The notes under the pieces were generated by a model. The model saw only the letters and a list, made by a program, of their open reading frames with translations. It ran no database searches and was not told the origin of the DNA. Shown here piece after piece: positions 8,511-17,142 of a DNA stretch of 22,531 bases. The stretch comes from Christensenella sp. UBA3700 (GTDB lineage: Bacteria > Bacillota > Clostridia > Christensenellales > UBA3700), in the NCBI GenBank assembly GCA_002372775.1, contig DFIJ01000125.1, positions 1 to 22,531 of the forward strand, in the 5' to 3' direction. The position numbers were made by a program, and so were the translations under genes. Within the stretch, counting starts at the first letter, position 1. Each line of letters starts with the position of its first letter.

Positions 8511-8867
8511 ATGGCAGATATTTCCAAAATTACTCTTCCTAATGGCGATTAGTATAATATAAAAGATAGTACTGCGGTTCGTGGGGTCAAGGGAGATGCG
8601 GAGGTCAGTTATAGAACTGGTACCGTGAATATTACACCCGCTAACCTTGGCCTTGGAACCGCAGCTTTATTGGACTCTGCATCTACAGTAACTAATAGTT
8701 CTACAACACTTCCAACTGGCGCCGCAGTATTAGATAGAATTAATAATCATATTGTTTTTTCAAAAACTCAGCCAACAAATCAGGCTGCGGGAGATATTTG
8801 GTTTGTGATTGCTGAGACTGTTGGGCCAGATAATGGAGATTCAGCTTCTTATGGAAGTACAACATAA
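8511..8867 (+). CDS. Short fibre-associated protein with shared N-terminal module
   Basis: A 118-residue protein starting at ATG 8511 after AAGGGGGTAA. It opens MADISKITLPNGDQYNIKD, parallel to the start of the upstream gene, where the Q is TAG (8550). The C-terminal half, from about residue 83, reads SKTQPTNQAAGDIWFVIAE, similar to the SSAPSS...GDIYIQ ending of the 12906 gene and typical of phage structural proteins that end in a small beta domain. With the standard code translation would stop after 13 residues. Function is unknown; a role as adaptor or fibre component is inferred from the shared module and location. Confidence 0.6.
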
Positions 8868-8888
8868 AAGGAAGGAGCTGATTAATAA

Positions 8889-10244
8889 ATGGCAGATAAA
8901 GTTATTGTAACAAAAAATAAATTAGATGATTTGGCGGACAGTATTTCCACAAAGGCCGGAGTTGCAACTCCAATGACCTTAAGTGAAATGAAAACCGCTG
9001 TTGATAATATTCAGACTGGAGGGGGCTCTGGAGGGACAGATACTTCCGATGCAACATTAACAAGTGGAAGTCAAATGCTCTCCGGAGTAACTGCCTATTC
9101 TAAAGGAACAAAATATACTGGAACCATTGCGACAAAAACCGCCTCAGATGTGACAGTATCGGGAGGGGCGGTCACAACTCCTACGGGATATTATGCCACC
9201 GCTGTGACGAAAAGCGTAGGAACTGGAAGCGCGGCCGCACCGGCTTCAATAACTGATACTAATCCTACTCTTACAACGAATGGAAATACTTTGACCCTTA
9301 ATAAAACAGTTTCTGTAACTCCTGTTGTAACTGCTGGATATGTAACAGAAGGTACTGCAACAAATGTTGATGTTTCATTAACAAAATCGATGCCGGTAGT
9401 TGGAGCTCAACTTTTTACTCCTGGCACCTCGACACGAACAGTGATTCCCTCTATGACGTATTGCTCTGGACCTCAATCAATTGAGGGCGATGCTAATTTA
9501 GTCCCTGAGAACATCGTGTCTGGTAAATCAATTTTTGGAGTTGCGGGCACCGCCAGTGGAGGATCCGGTGGCTCAGTGCGGATGGGCGTACTTCGTTCTG
9601 ATGCGGAACTTGTTGATAAATGGACGATGGATCAGTACGTTGTATCGGATTTGGGGCTGACGATTCCAGCTTACAGCACAACTAATGCCAATATTCGAAC
9701 GGGGCAAAACCTTGAGGTCTATGTTGGAACTCCGACAACCTATCGATATTTTGTGACAATGAGAACGTTGACTATACCCGTATACAATATTGCAACTCTT
9801 GGTAAAGGTAGAGAAGACTATGCAGTTTCATACGGCTTTTATGAGTGGTTATATAATCCAAGTGGGCAGATGACCACTCTTGACGGCACAAAATCATATG
9901 GAGTGTATTCGCAAATTGTTGGAGGCGGATATGGGCGAGAGCTTTACTGGAGTAGTGCAACAGCTCTTTCAATCTACACAAGTATTTCATACTGTGCAAG
10001 ACAAGATTTGGTAGCTCCAACAATAGGAAGTAATAAAAATCTTACGATTAAGACTCCGGTTATTGCGATTCGCGGAAACGCGAGCTACCTTACGCAGACT
10101 TATTTTGATGCGGTTGAAGATATTCGCTGTCAATATGTAATAGAATTATGGCGGGTACCGCTTACTGGTGTTGATGGATGGTCGGTTGGTACACAGATGG
10201 ATTCTGTGTTTACAAATATTGCAAATGGAGGAACTTTAACATGA
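8889..10244 (+). CDS. Tail fibre / receptor-binding protein candidate
   Basis: A 451-residue protein starting at ATG 8889 after GGAAGGAG. It starts with a short helical module (VIVTKNKLDDLADSISTKAG) that I associate with trimeric fibre N-termini. A Gly-rich linker follows, then Thr/Ser/Gly beta repeats including DTSDATLTSGSQMLSGVTAY (shared with the 12315 gene). A distinct ~220-residue C-terminal domain is richer in Tyr, Arg and Trp and could bind the receptor. There is no TAG among about a dozen glutamines. The stop TGA (10242) overlaps the ATG of the endolysin gene (ATGA), which suggests translational coupling and confirms that TGA is a true stop here. Confidence 0.62.
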   Translation: MADKVIVTKNKLDDLADSISTKAGVATPMTLSEMKTAVDNIQTGGGSGGTDTSDATLTSGSQMLSGVTAYSKGTKYTGTIATKTASDVTVSGGAVTTPTGYYATAVTKSVGTGSAAAPASITDTNPTLTTNGNTLTLNKTVSVTPVVTAGYVTEGTATNVDVSLTKSMPVVGAQLFTPGTSTRTVIPSMTYCSGPQSIEGDANLVPENIVSGKSIFGVAGTASGGSGGSVRMGVLRSDAELVDKWTMDQYVVSDLGLTIPAYSTTNANIRTGQNLEVYVGTPTTYRYFVTMRTLTIPVYNIATLGKGREDYAVSYGFYEWLYNPSGQMTTLDGTKSYGVYSQIVGGGYGRELYWSSATALSIYTSISYCARQDLVAPTIGSNKNLTIKTPVIAIRGNASYLTQTYFDAVEDIRCQYVIELWRVPLTGVDGWSVGTQMDSVFTNIANGGTLT

Positions 10245-11215
10245 GTAATAGTAAATATGTTGAATATACAAAATTAAGTCCAAACTGCTCTGAACGAACT
10301 GCTAAAATTAGTAAAATTACTATTCACCATATGGCAGTCGTTAATGGCACTCTTGAAGGTGTTGGCAATACTTTTGCCAATCCTAAAAATTATGCTTCTG
10401 CCAATTATGGCATTGACTCTGATGGTCGTGTGGCTATGTACGTACCAGAGGATAAGCGCGCTTGGACGTCTTCTAATAGTGAAAATGATAATATGGCGGT
10501 GACCATTGAGGTTGCAAATAGTGCGGCTGGTCCTAATTGGCCAGTTAGCGATAAAGCCTATGCTAAGTTAATTGATTTATGTGTAGATATTTGTCAGCGT
10601 AATGATATTAAAAAGTTAATTTACACTGGCGATAAGACTGGTAATTTAACTCGTCATAATATGTTTTCAGCAACCGCATGCCCCGGCCCTTACTTACAAA
10701 GTAAATTCCCAGACATTGTTGAAAAAGTAAATGCGCGGTTGACTGGTAAGCAACAAGAAGCAACAGTTGAGCCTGTTACATTATATCGCGTCCAACTTGG
10801 TGCTTTTTCTAAGAAAGAGAATGCGGAACGTTTACTTGCACAAGCTAAGGAAGTTGCGGCGGACGCGTTCATGACGGAATATGAGGGCCTTTACCGCGTA
10901 CAAGTAGGCGCATTTAAGAATATGGTGAATGCGGAAGCCCTTGCTAAGAAACTGAAAGCAGCTGGCTATGCTGTGTATATCACCACTGCCAAAGGTAAAC
11001 AAGTTATATCCAAGACAGAAACAATTGCTGTTGGAGATACCGTTAAGTTAGTCGATGGCGCAAAAGACTATGATGGTCATGGACTTGCGGACTTTGTATA
11101 TAAAAGAAATTATACAGTAAAGCAAATTGATGGAGACCGCGCTGTCATTACTTATGGTGGAGTAGTGGTTGCCGCCATGAAGCTTTCTAATTTAATTTTG
11201 GTAAAGAAAAATTGA
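10241..11215 (+). CDS. Endolysin: N-acetylmuramoyl-L-alanine amidase with SPOR domain
   Basis: A 324-residue protein starting at ATG 10241 after GGAGGAAC; an upstream in-frame start at 10178 lies inside the fibre gene and is rejected. Residues ~22-165 form an Amidase_2/PGRP-type zinc amidase: ITIHHMAV (His29/30), NYGIDSDGRVAMYVPE, a SNSENDNMAVTIEVAN segment, and RHNMFSATACPGP with His139 and Cys147 as likely zinc ligands. It cleaves the amide bond between muramic acid and L-alanine at lysis. Residues ~181-249 contain two SPOR half-repeats (LYRVQLGAFSKKENAE and LYRVQVGAFKNMVNAE), a peptidoglycan-binding domain. The C-terminus (TIAVGDTVKLVDGAK...) looks like an SH3-like beta domain. No signal peptide, no TAG, stop TGA. 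No holin is visible nearby. Confidence 0.9.
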   Translation: MSNSKYVEYTKLSPNCSERTAKISKITIHHMAVVNGTLEGVGNTFANPKNYASANYGIDSDGRVAMYVPEDKRAWTSSNSENDNMAVTIEVANSAAGPNWPVSDKAYAKLIDLCVDICQRNDIKKLIYTGDKTGNLTRHNMFSATACPGPYLQSKFPDIVEKVNARLTGKQQEATVEPVTLYRVQLGAFSKKENAERLLAQAKEVAADAFMTEYEGLYRVQVGAFKNMVNAEALAKKLKAAGYAVYITTAKGKQVISKTETIAVGDTVKLVDGAKDYDGHGLADFVYKRNYTVKQIDGDRAVITYGGVVVAAMKLSNLILVKKN

Positions 11216-11254
11216 TATTATAAATATAATAAATAGATTTTTTCAGGAGGCTTT

Positions 11255-11578
11255 ATGATTTTAAAATATAATATTGAAATAAATAATAAAGCAATTTCCT
11301 ATAGACTACAAAATCTTATAAATCAAATTTATAAACTTTTACCCAGTCGGTAGGAAGGTGCTGACTGGGTAAAACCCTTATAGACAATATTAGAAGAATT
11401 GGCCGGGATGCAAAGATTAATGAATTGTGATTATTCAGAAATCTTTTTCCCGTTATTAAATAAATTATAGGGACTTTATTCATTAATTGATGAAGATGAT
11501 TTTTCTTGTTATAGAAGAACCATTTTTGAATGTTTAGGATTAATGAATGAATTATAGAAATAGATAGAAAAAAAATAA
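11255..11578 (+). CDS. Small helical phage protein dense in recoded TAG
   Basis: A 107-residue protein starting at ATG 11255 after TTCAGGAGG and ending in TAA. It holds five in-frame TAG codons (11351, 11381, 11468, 11555, 11561), the highest density in the window. Read as Gln they give a coherent helical protein: YRLQNLINQIYKLLPSRQEG, WVKPLQTILEELAGMQRL, FPLLNKLQGLYSLIDEDDF and a C-terminal RRTIFECLGLMNELQKQIEK coil. I recall related proteins beside lysin and fibre genes in Clostridia phages, but with no known function. It has no membrane segment, so it is not an obvious holin. With the standard code nothing longer than 32 residues could be made from the ribosome binding site. Confidence 0.6.
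11337..11374. repeat. Perfect 12-bp inverted repeat inside the 11255 gene
   Basis: TTTTACCCAGTC (11337-11348) and GACTGGGTAAAA (11363-11374) flank a 14-base loop that contains the in-frame TAG at 11351. No U-run follows on either strand, so it is not an ordinary intrinsic terminator. It could be an mRNA hairpin. Confidence 0.55.
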
Positions 11579-11588
11579 AGGAGAAATC

Positions 11589-11921
11589 ATGCATCTAATT
11601 AATGGAACTGATATAACTCTTACAAGAGGGGATTCTTTATTTTTACAATTAAAATTAGTAAAAAACGGAGAAGAATACATCCCTGAAGAGGGGTCTTCTA
11701 TTCGTTTTGCTATGAAGGCAAAATATACCGATTCAGATGATAAAGTAGTTTTAGTTAAACAGATACCAATAGATACATTAATTCTTGAAATTGAGCCATA
11801 GGATACAAAAGAACTTCCTATGAAAAAAACTTATGTATATGATATTTAGTTAACTGATTCTCTTGGTCATAAAGACACTTTTTTATTTGGAACTTTTACA
11901 ACAGGAGAAGAGGTATTATAA
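11589..11921 (+). CDS. BppU-N-like baseplate/fibre protein
   Basis: A 110-residue protein starting at ATG 11589 after AAAGGAG. The sequence runs INGTDITLTRGDSLFLQLKL, then SIRFAMKAKYT, IPIDTLILEIEPQDTKELPM, TYVYDIQLTDSLGHKDTFLF and ends GTFTTGEEV. This succession resembles the N-terminal domain of baseplate upper proteins (BppU_N), including the DT...L....Y.YDI signature. Such domains anchor receptor-binding modules to the baseplate. Two TAG codons (11799, 11847) are in frame; the first sits between Pro and Asp-Thr, a polar position. The gene stops at TAA two bases before the next ATG, suggesting coupled translation. Confidence 0.62.
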
Positions 11922-11922
11922 A

Positions 11923-12300
11923 ATGCCAACGCACACTGATGAAATAATTAAAATTAATTGTGATATAAGTTCTCCTATAGAGTTAGTAGGAGAAATATCT
12001 AATATTATTAATATTTCTTCAGATATTTCTCCTACTGAAACAATAAGCGGCGAGGTTAGTAATGTATAGGAATTAATTGGGTCTTTTTTTTTAAATCCAA
12101 CAATAGAAGTGAAAAATATTGAGATTCCTAAAACTGTTGGAGGAGCTCCTTATGATGGTGCTTATATAGTAACTCCATCTGTCAATGAACAAATTCTTGA
12201 CACAGATAAAAAAATATTAAAAAAAGATATTATTGTACAAGAAATTCCTACATATTGGACCTCAAATATAACTGGAATGACATTTATTATTGGAGATTAA
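11923..12300 (+). CDS. Small fibre-cluster protein, unknown
   Basis: A 125-residue protein starting at ATG 11923, one base after the previous stop; the ribosome binding site GAGAAGAGG lies in the end of the upstream gene. The first half has pseudo-repeats (SSPIELVGEISNI, then SPTETISGEVSNV). The second half has VKNIEIPKTVGGAPYDGAY and ends in a beta-rich FIIGD, similar to phage fibre proteins that contain short Ig-like units. One TAG (12067) lies between the two halves. I do not recognise a specific family; location suggests a virion fibre or baseplate component. Confidence 0.52.
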
Positions 12301-12314
12301 GGAGATAGAAATAA

Positions 12315-12899
12315 ATGGCAAATAATCAATATGCAAATAAGGTTATATACGGCGGCGATGTTATTATTGATATTAGTACTGATGACGTTACTGCGGCAGA
12401 CGTATTGTCTGGCAAAAAATTTCACTTGCCAAGCGGTGCGCCAAGTACTGGTACCTGTGCGTATGATGCAGACACTTCTGATGCAACAGCAACCGCCGCT
12501 TAGATACTTTCGACAAAAACTGCATATAAAAATGGTAGTAAGTTAACTGGTACAATGCCCAATAGGGGAGCTATTTCTGGTAGCATTAGTACAGTAGATG
12601 GAGAATATACAGTTCAGCAAGGTTATCATGATGGTTCTGGTAAGGTCTCCATTGATTCAACAGAGCAAGCAAAAATCATTGCTGGAAATATTAAATCTGG
12701 TGTTGAGATCTTGGGTGTAACGGGTACCTATTCTGGTGAAGCTATCAGTGTTCAGAGTAAAACCGCAACTCCCGCAAAGACAGCACAAACAGTTCTCCCG
12801 GATGCTGGATATGACTATTTAAGCCAAGTAACAATTAATGCTATTCCCTATGTTGAAACAGACAATGCGGCAGGAGGAAAGACAGTTACAATAGGGTAA
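12315..12899 (+). CDS. Tail fibre-like modular protein
   Basis: A 194-residue protein starting at ATG 12315 after TAAGGAGATAG. The N-terminal module KVIYGGDVIIDISTDDVTAA is shared with the next gene. Next comes DTSDATATAAQILSTKTAY, which matches DTSDATLTSGSQMLSGVTAY in the 8889 fibre; the Q is TAG (12501) here and CAA there. The remainder is Gly/Ser/Thr-rich with motifs such as KSGVEILGVTGTY found in phage tail fibres. It ends in a double TAA. The module sharing suggests that several fibre polypeptides exchange the same building blocks. The precise role is not known. Confidence 0.62.
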
Positions 12900-12905
12900 T
12901 AAGCC

Positions 12906-13118
12906 ATGGCAAAGAATAAAATTGTTTTTGGAAATGAAGTGTTAATAGATCTTACTGAAGATACTGTAACTGCCGCGGATGTTGTAAGCGGAAAGGTTTT
13001 CCATGGTGCGGATGGGGTGCAAAGTACAGGAAGTTTGATTGTTCAAACTATTTATCAAGGTTCTTCAGCACCCTCTTCTTCTGTTGGTGTTAATGGAGAT
13101 ATTTATATTCAAAGCTAA
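12906..13118 (+). CDS. Short paralogue of the fibre N-terminal module
   Basis: A 70-residue protein starting at ATG 12906, seven bases after the previous stop. KIVFGNEVLIDLTEDTVTAA parallels the start of the upstream gene, followed by a VSGKVFHGADGVQSTGS segment that aligns with its LSGKKFHLPSGAPSTGT. The end, SSAPSSSVGVNGDIYIQ, resembles endings of other fibre-associated proteins in this cluster. The ribosome binding site is weak (AGGGTAA just upstream; AGGAGGAAAG lies far upstream), so translation may depend on coupling. There is no TAG. It could be a stand-alone adaptor or a remnant of a split fibre gene. Confidence 0.52.
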   Translation: MAKNKIVFGNEVLIDLTEDTVTAADVVSGKVFHGADGVQSTGSLIVQTIYQGSSAPSSSVGVNGDIYIQS

Positions 13119-13129
13119 GGAGACAAAAG

Positions 13130-15499
13130 ATGTCAAGAATAATTAATATAGATTAGACTGCTTCTGCCCATCCGACTGGTATTGCGGCGGATCACGCCTA
13201 TGCTTCAATTTCTAATTAGGCCAATGGATATAATGATTCTTCTAACACCTCTTATGCTACTATTAACCTTACAACCGGTTCGGGAGCAACTACATATATT
13301 TATTACACTTTTGATTTTAGTGATATTCCTGCAGAAGCCACAATTGAATCAGTTAGTTGTACTACAAAAACATATATAAATACGACAAACTCAAGCCGTA
13401 TTAGAACAAGATAGGTGCAACTTTTTTCTGGTACAAATGAAAAGGGAAGCGCCGCAACGGTATCTAATAGTACTAGTGTTGTAACATTATCTGCGGGAAC
13501 CTGGACAAGAGCAGAGTTATAGGATGCAAGAATTCGATTACATGGAGTAAGAGGCACTTCAAACACTACTTCAACCTATTCTTTTAGATTTTATGGAGCA
13601 ACTTTTACTGTTAATTATTCGATATCTGGCACAGTTTATACAGTTACAGCCACCAGCAGTGTGGATGGAATTACAGCGGAGCCCGCAACTCAAGAATTAT
13701 TTGAAGGAAAAAATGGTTCTGTTATTATAAATGCAGCCTCTTTAGATGATGTTACTGTTTTTGATAATAATGTTGATATAACAACTGACTTAATTAGAAA
13801 AGAAAAATAGACTGGTGGTACTGTATAGGCAGTGCCCGCATCGTATACAACTTCAGGATCAATTAGTGGAACGAGATATCAATCAACTATTGGTCATGGT
13901 GTTGATAATCCTTCTAGTCAAACTGGCAATGACTATTCTGGTTCTAGTGGAAGTTCTGCAACCATTTATTATCATTTTAATTTTGATGATATTCCAAATA
14001 ATGCTACAATTACTTCAATGACTGTACAAGCATATGGTCATCTTGAAAACGCCTCTTATTCTAGTGAAATTGCAACATTAAATACTTATTATGGAACAAC
14101 TGAAAAAGGAACTGAAGTTTCTTATACTTCAACAAGTAGTCATATTGTTAATATTACACCTGGCTCTTGGACAGTGGCAGAATTAAAAGATGATGCGCGG
14201 GTTGGCTTTACTATTGGTTATTATGGTGGTTTAACTACTGGTATTACTTGGACAGTGGAGTATACAGTCCCTTCAAGCGGCGGAGATTATTATTGGGAAT
14301 ATCTTATTGAAGATATTGCCGCAGATCATGTTATTACTATTGAGTAGGCTGGTGCATTTATTCCTCCATAGGAAGATCCAGAAAAAACTTATTATCCAAT
14401 TACTATTTCTGCTATTAATGCAATAACAGACCCTAATATAGGAACTATAAGAGTTGAGGCAGGAACAAATCAGGTAATTACTATTGAACCAACTGACCCC
14501 CAGTTAACTCTTGCTTTGGATAATGGAGTTGATATTACTAGTCAATTGGCAGGCGGGACTCCTTCTAATACTTATACAGTAACTAATAAAGTTGCTGATG
14601 CAAGTTATGGATTTGAATTTAATAGTTCTACTGGATACTATGTATCTACTAATGACGGAGTTTCCAAATCGGCTTCTGTTGCTAGATTAAACTTAAATTT
14701 TGAAAGTGATTGTTTAGTTACTATTACTTATATAAATTATGCCGAAGCCAATTACGATTATGGAATGTTTGGTAAATTAGATACTGAGGTTGCGACAGAT
14801 GGTTTAACCGCAGGGTCTAATGGATCTTCTCCATCAGATAGCTTAAGTAATTATTAGATTGCAATGTGTACTAATAGTTCTAGTGCGCAAACTGTTACTT
14901 ATACAGTTTCTGCGGGAGAGCATTTTATTGATATTAAATATGGCAAAGATGATGCATCTAATGATAATAGCGACTCTTTACAGTGGAAGGTTACAAGCAT
15001 TGAAGCCACTAGCGCTGGAGGCAATTATACTTATACTTTAAATAATATTCAACAAAAACATAGCTTAATTTTTGTTTTTGGTGATGTAGATTATTATTTT
15101 ATTGAAGCAAGTGGTAATAATTGTAAATTATATTCAGATGGACAAGTTGTAAAGCTAGATGGCGATTCTTATAGACTAGTTATTGTTCCAGATGATGTTT
15201 CTGCTGTTGTTACTTTAATGGATAACAATGTTGATAAGACATCATCATTAGAATATGAATAGGGAATAGATAAAAATAATAATAGGATTGTAAATTACAT
15301 TTATAAAATAGCAAATGTATCTGCAGCGCATACAATAGTTGTTTCTTGCGGCAGAGGTGCAATTCTTTTTTCAAAAATCAATAATTCTTGGGTAGAAATG
15401 CAATTTACCAAAATTTATAAAAAAATAAATAATTCTTGGGTTGAACAAGAAGATTTAACATCAATATTTGAATCAAGAGTTAATTATAAATGGGGGTGA
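13130..15499 (+). CDS. Large multidomain fibre/adhesin-like virion protein
   Basis: A 789-residue protein starting at ATG 13130 after TAAGGAGAC and ending in TGA. Ten in-frame TAG codons (13154, 13217, 13412, 13520, 13808, 13826, 14345, 14369, 14855, 15260) are spread along it. Two homologous beta domains (about 13250-13545 and 13930-14215) share YYTFDFSDIP/YYHFNFDDIP and WTRAELQDAR/WTVAELKDDAR. Each is followed by a small domain ending in a VDIT-like motif near 13775, 14527 and 15233. The 14640-15000 stretch, with Tyr/Asn/Asp/Ser and GEHFIDIKYGKDDASND, could be a carbohydrate-binding-like domain. The ending contains KINNSWVEMQFTKIYKKINN, a short tandem repeat. A receptor-binding or adhesion role on the tail is inferred. 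Confidence 0.65.
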
Positions 15500-15509
15500 A
15501 AATTATTAT

Positions 15510-16493
15510 ATGTCTTTAGAATTATTAAATAAAAGATTATAGTACTATGGCGGCAATCAATAGCAAAGATTTATTAATGATAAATTAAGAAGTCTAAAGA
15601 AAGCTTTATTGTACTCCTATCAGGCGGCAACCGCAACTTTATCAGATGGCAGGTAGTTTAGATGTTTAATCAATCCAGACAAAAATAAACCCGCATATGA
15701 TAATAAAATTCTTTCTATTCCTTATAAAGACATTTGTTTAAATGCCCCCAGGATTGGGAAAACGTCATAGGGATAGGTTGATATTGATATAAAACCTGGT
15801 GATGTTTTTACATGGAAAGAAACAGATACTCATTGGTTAGTTTATTTATAGTATCTTGAATAGGATGCTTATTTTAGATCTGAAATCCGCAGGTGCGATC
15901 AATAGGTAAAAGTTAATGATCAATCTTATTGGGTTTATATTCGCGGACCAGTTGAAACGTCTATTGAATGGACTCAAAAAGCTGGCATTGAATGGAATAC
16001 TTTAAATTATTCCTTGGTTATGTATATTACCGCGGATAAAAATACTAATGAATATTTTGAAAGATTTAAAACTATAAAAGTATTAGATCCAAGATATAAT
16101 AAAGAAAAGACTTGGCACATTGTTGGCGTTGACCCGTATTATGGAGATGGAATTATTCAAGTGTTCTTAGATGAATATTTTGAAAATTCGATTGCTGATG
16201 CGGCGGCCGCTTAGAAGTCTGCATAGACTGGTGAAAAAGAGCCTATAAACACGAACGCTGCATATATAGATGGTCCTACTGAAGTTCGACAGTACAGTAA
16301 AGCTTATTATGAAATTCATAATGCTGAAAATGGTGAATGGCTTATTAAATGGAAAAATGAAGAGCAATCATTACATAGTTCTTTAAAAATTATTCCATTA
16401 AATGTTTCTATTGGTTAGTTGGGAACATTTACTTTGATTTATAGAACACAAGAGCAGGATGTTACTCTTGATGTAACAATAACTGCTTTATAA
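15510..16493 (+). CDS. Virion structural protein with C-terminal Ig-like domain; most TAG-rich gene
   Basis: A 327-residue protein starting at ATG 15510; GGGGGTGA at the end of the upstream gene serves as ribosome binding site, with spacing of about 11. Eleven in-frame TAGs (15540, 15561, 15654, 15768, 15774, 15849, 15861, 15903, 16212, 16224, 16416) account for about half of its glutamines. Residues 1-230 form a mixed alpha/beta domain with FRCLINPDKNKPAYDNKILS, PGDVFTWKETDTHWLVYLQY and TWHIVGVDPYYGDGII, resembling phage neck or head-closure type proteins. Residues ~250-327 look Ig-like (YIDGPTEVRQYSKAYYEI ... FTLIYRTQEQDVTLDVTITAL). The Ala/Gln/Lys linker near 16200 is hinge-like. Exact role is unknown. 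Confidence 0.6.
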
Positions 16494-16518
16494 GAGATAA
16501 AAGGAGTAAACAAAACAT

Positions 16519-17142
16519 ATGAAAAAAGATTTGGCTTTAAGACCCGTTGATTTTACTTCTTCATTTTTATCTTGTGAAAAAGATTTAGAAGCAATCTTAC
16601 GGAAATTATTTATTGAAAGTCAACCATATAGTGATGATTTAAAAAGACTATTGGTAATAAATACAAAAGACTGTTTAGATAATAAAACAAGTGTTGTTTA
16701 TAAAAATGCAATTAAAGATATGAGTCTTGCAAAATTGCGGGAATAGGGTTATATTAAATTTGAACCAAAGGTTAAAATGCCTGAACATGAAGAAATTAAA
16801 AGTTATTTAATTATTTCTTTTGATAACTTCAAACCAAATGATCAAAATCCTCAATTTAGAGATTGTAATGTTTATATTGATGTGCTTTGTCACACCGACT
16901 ATTGGGATCTTGGTGATTTTAGGGTTCGCCCATTAAAAATTTGTGGATATATAGATGGTATTCTTAATAATGCGCGGTTGTCAGGAATAGGTACCTTCCA
17001 GTTTGGTGGATGTAATGAGTTAGTATTAGATGAAACCTTATCTGGATATACTTTAACATATTTTGCTATCCATGGAACAGACGACGTTCTTCCGAGTGCG
17101 CATGGCTGGATAGATAGGAAAAATGACGATGATGATGATTGA
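16519..17142 (+). CDS. Probable neck/tail-completion protein
   Basis: A 207-residue protein starting at ATG 16519 after AAAAGGAG and ending in TGA. It has a helical N-terminal third (DLEAILRKLFIESQPYSDDL), then a beta-rich region with SYLIISFDNFKPNDQNPQFR, CNVYIDVLCHTDYWDLGDF, RPLKICGYIDGILN and LTYFAIHG. I associate this combination with tail-terminator or completion-type proteins of Clostridia phages; the assignment is tentative. One TAG (16744) sits at the end of the helical part, in REQGYIKF. The C-terminus is a run of five aspartates whose codons overlap the start of the next gene. Confidence 0.55.

Noticed and set aside
10178..10240. Extended N-terminus for the endolysin
   Set aside because: It overlaps the fibre gene in another frame. 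ATG 10241 has a GGAGG site at good spacing and overlaps the upstream stop as ATGA.
11255..11578. Holin next to the endolysin
   Set aside because: The translated protein has no transmembrane segments; it is polar and helical.
13130..16493. Pseudogenes or sequencing errors causing multiple stops
   Set aside because: Only TAG interrupts the frames, never TAA or TGA, over thousands of bases. Decay or errors would give all three stops and frameshifts.
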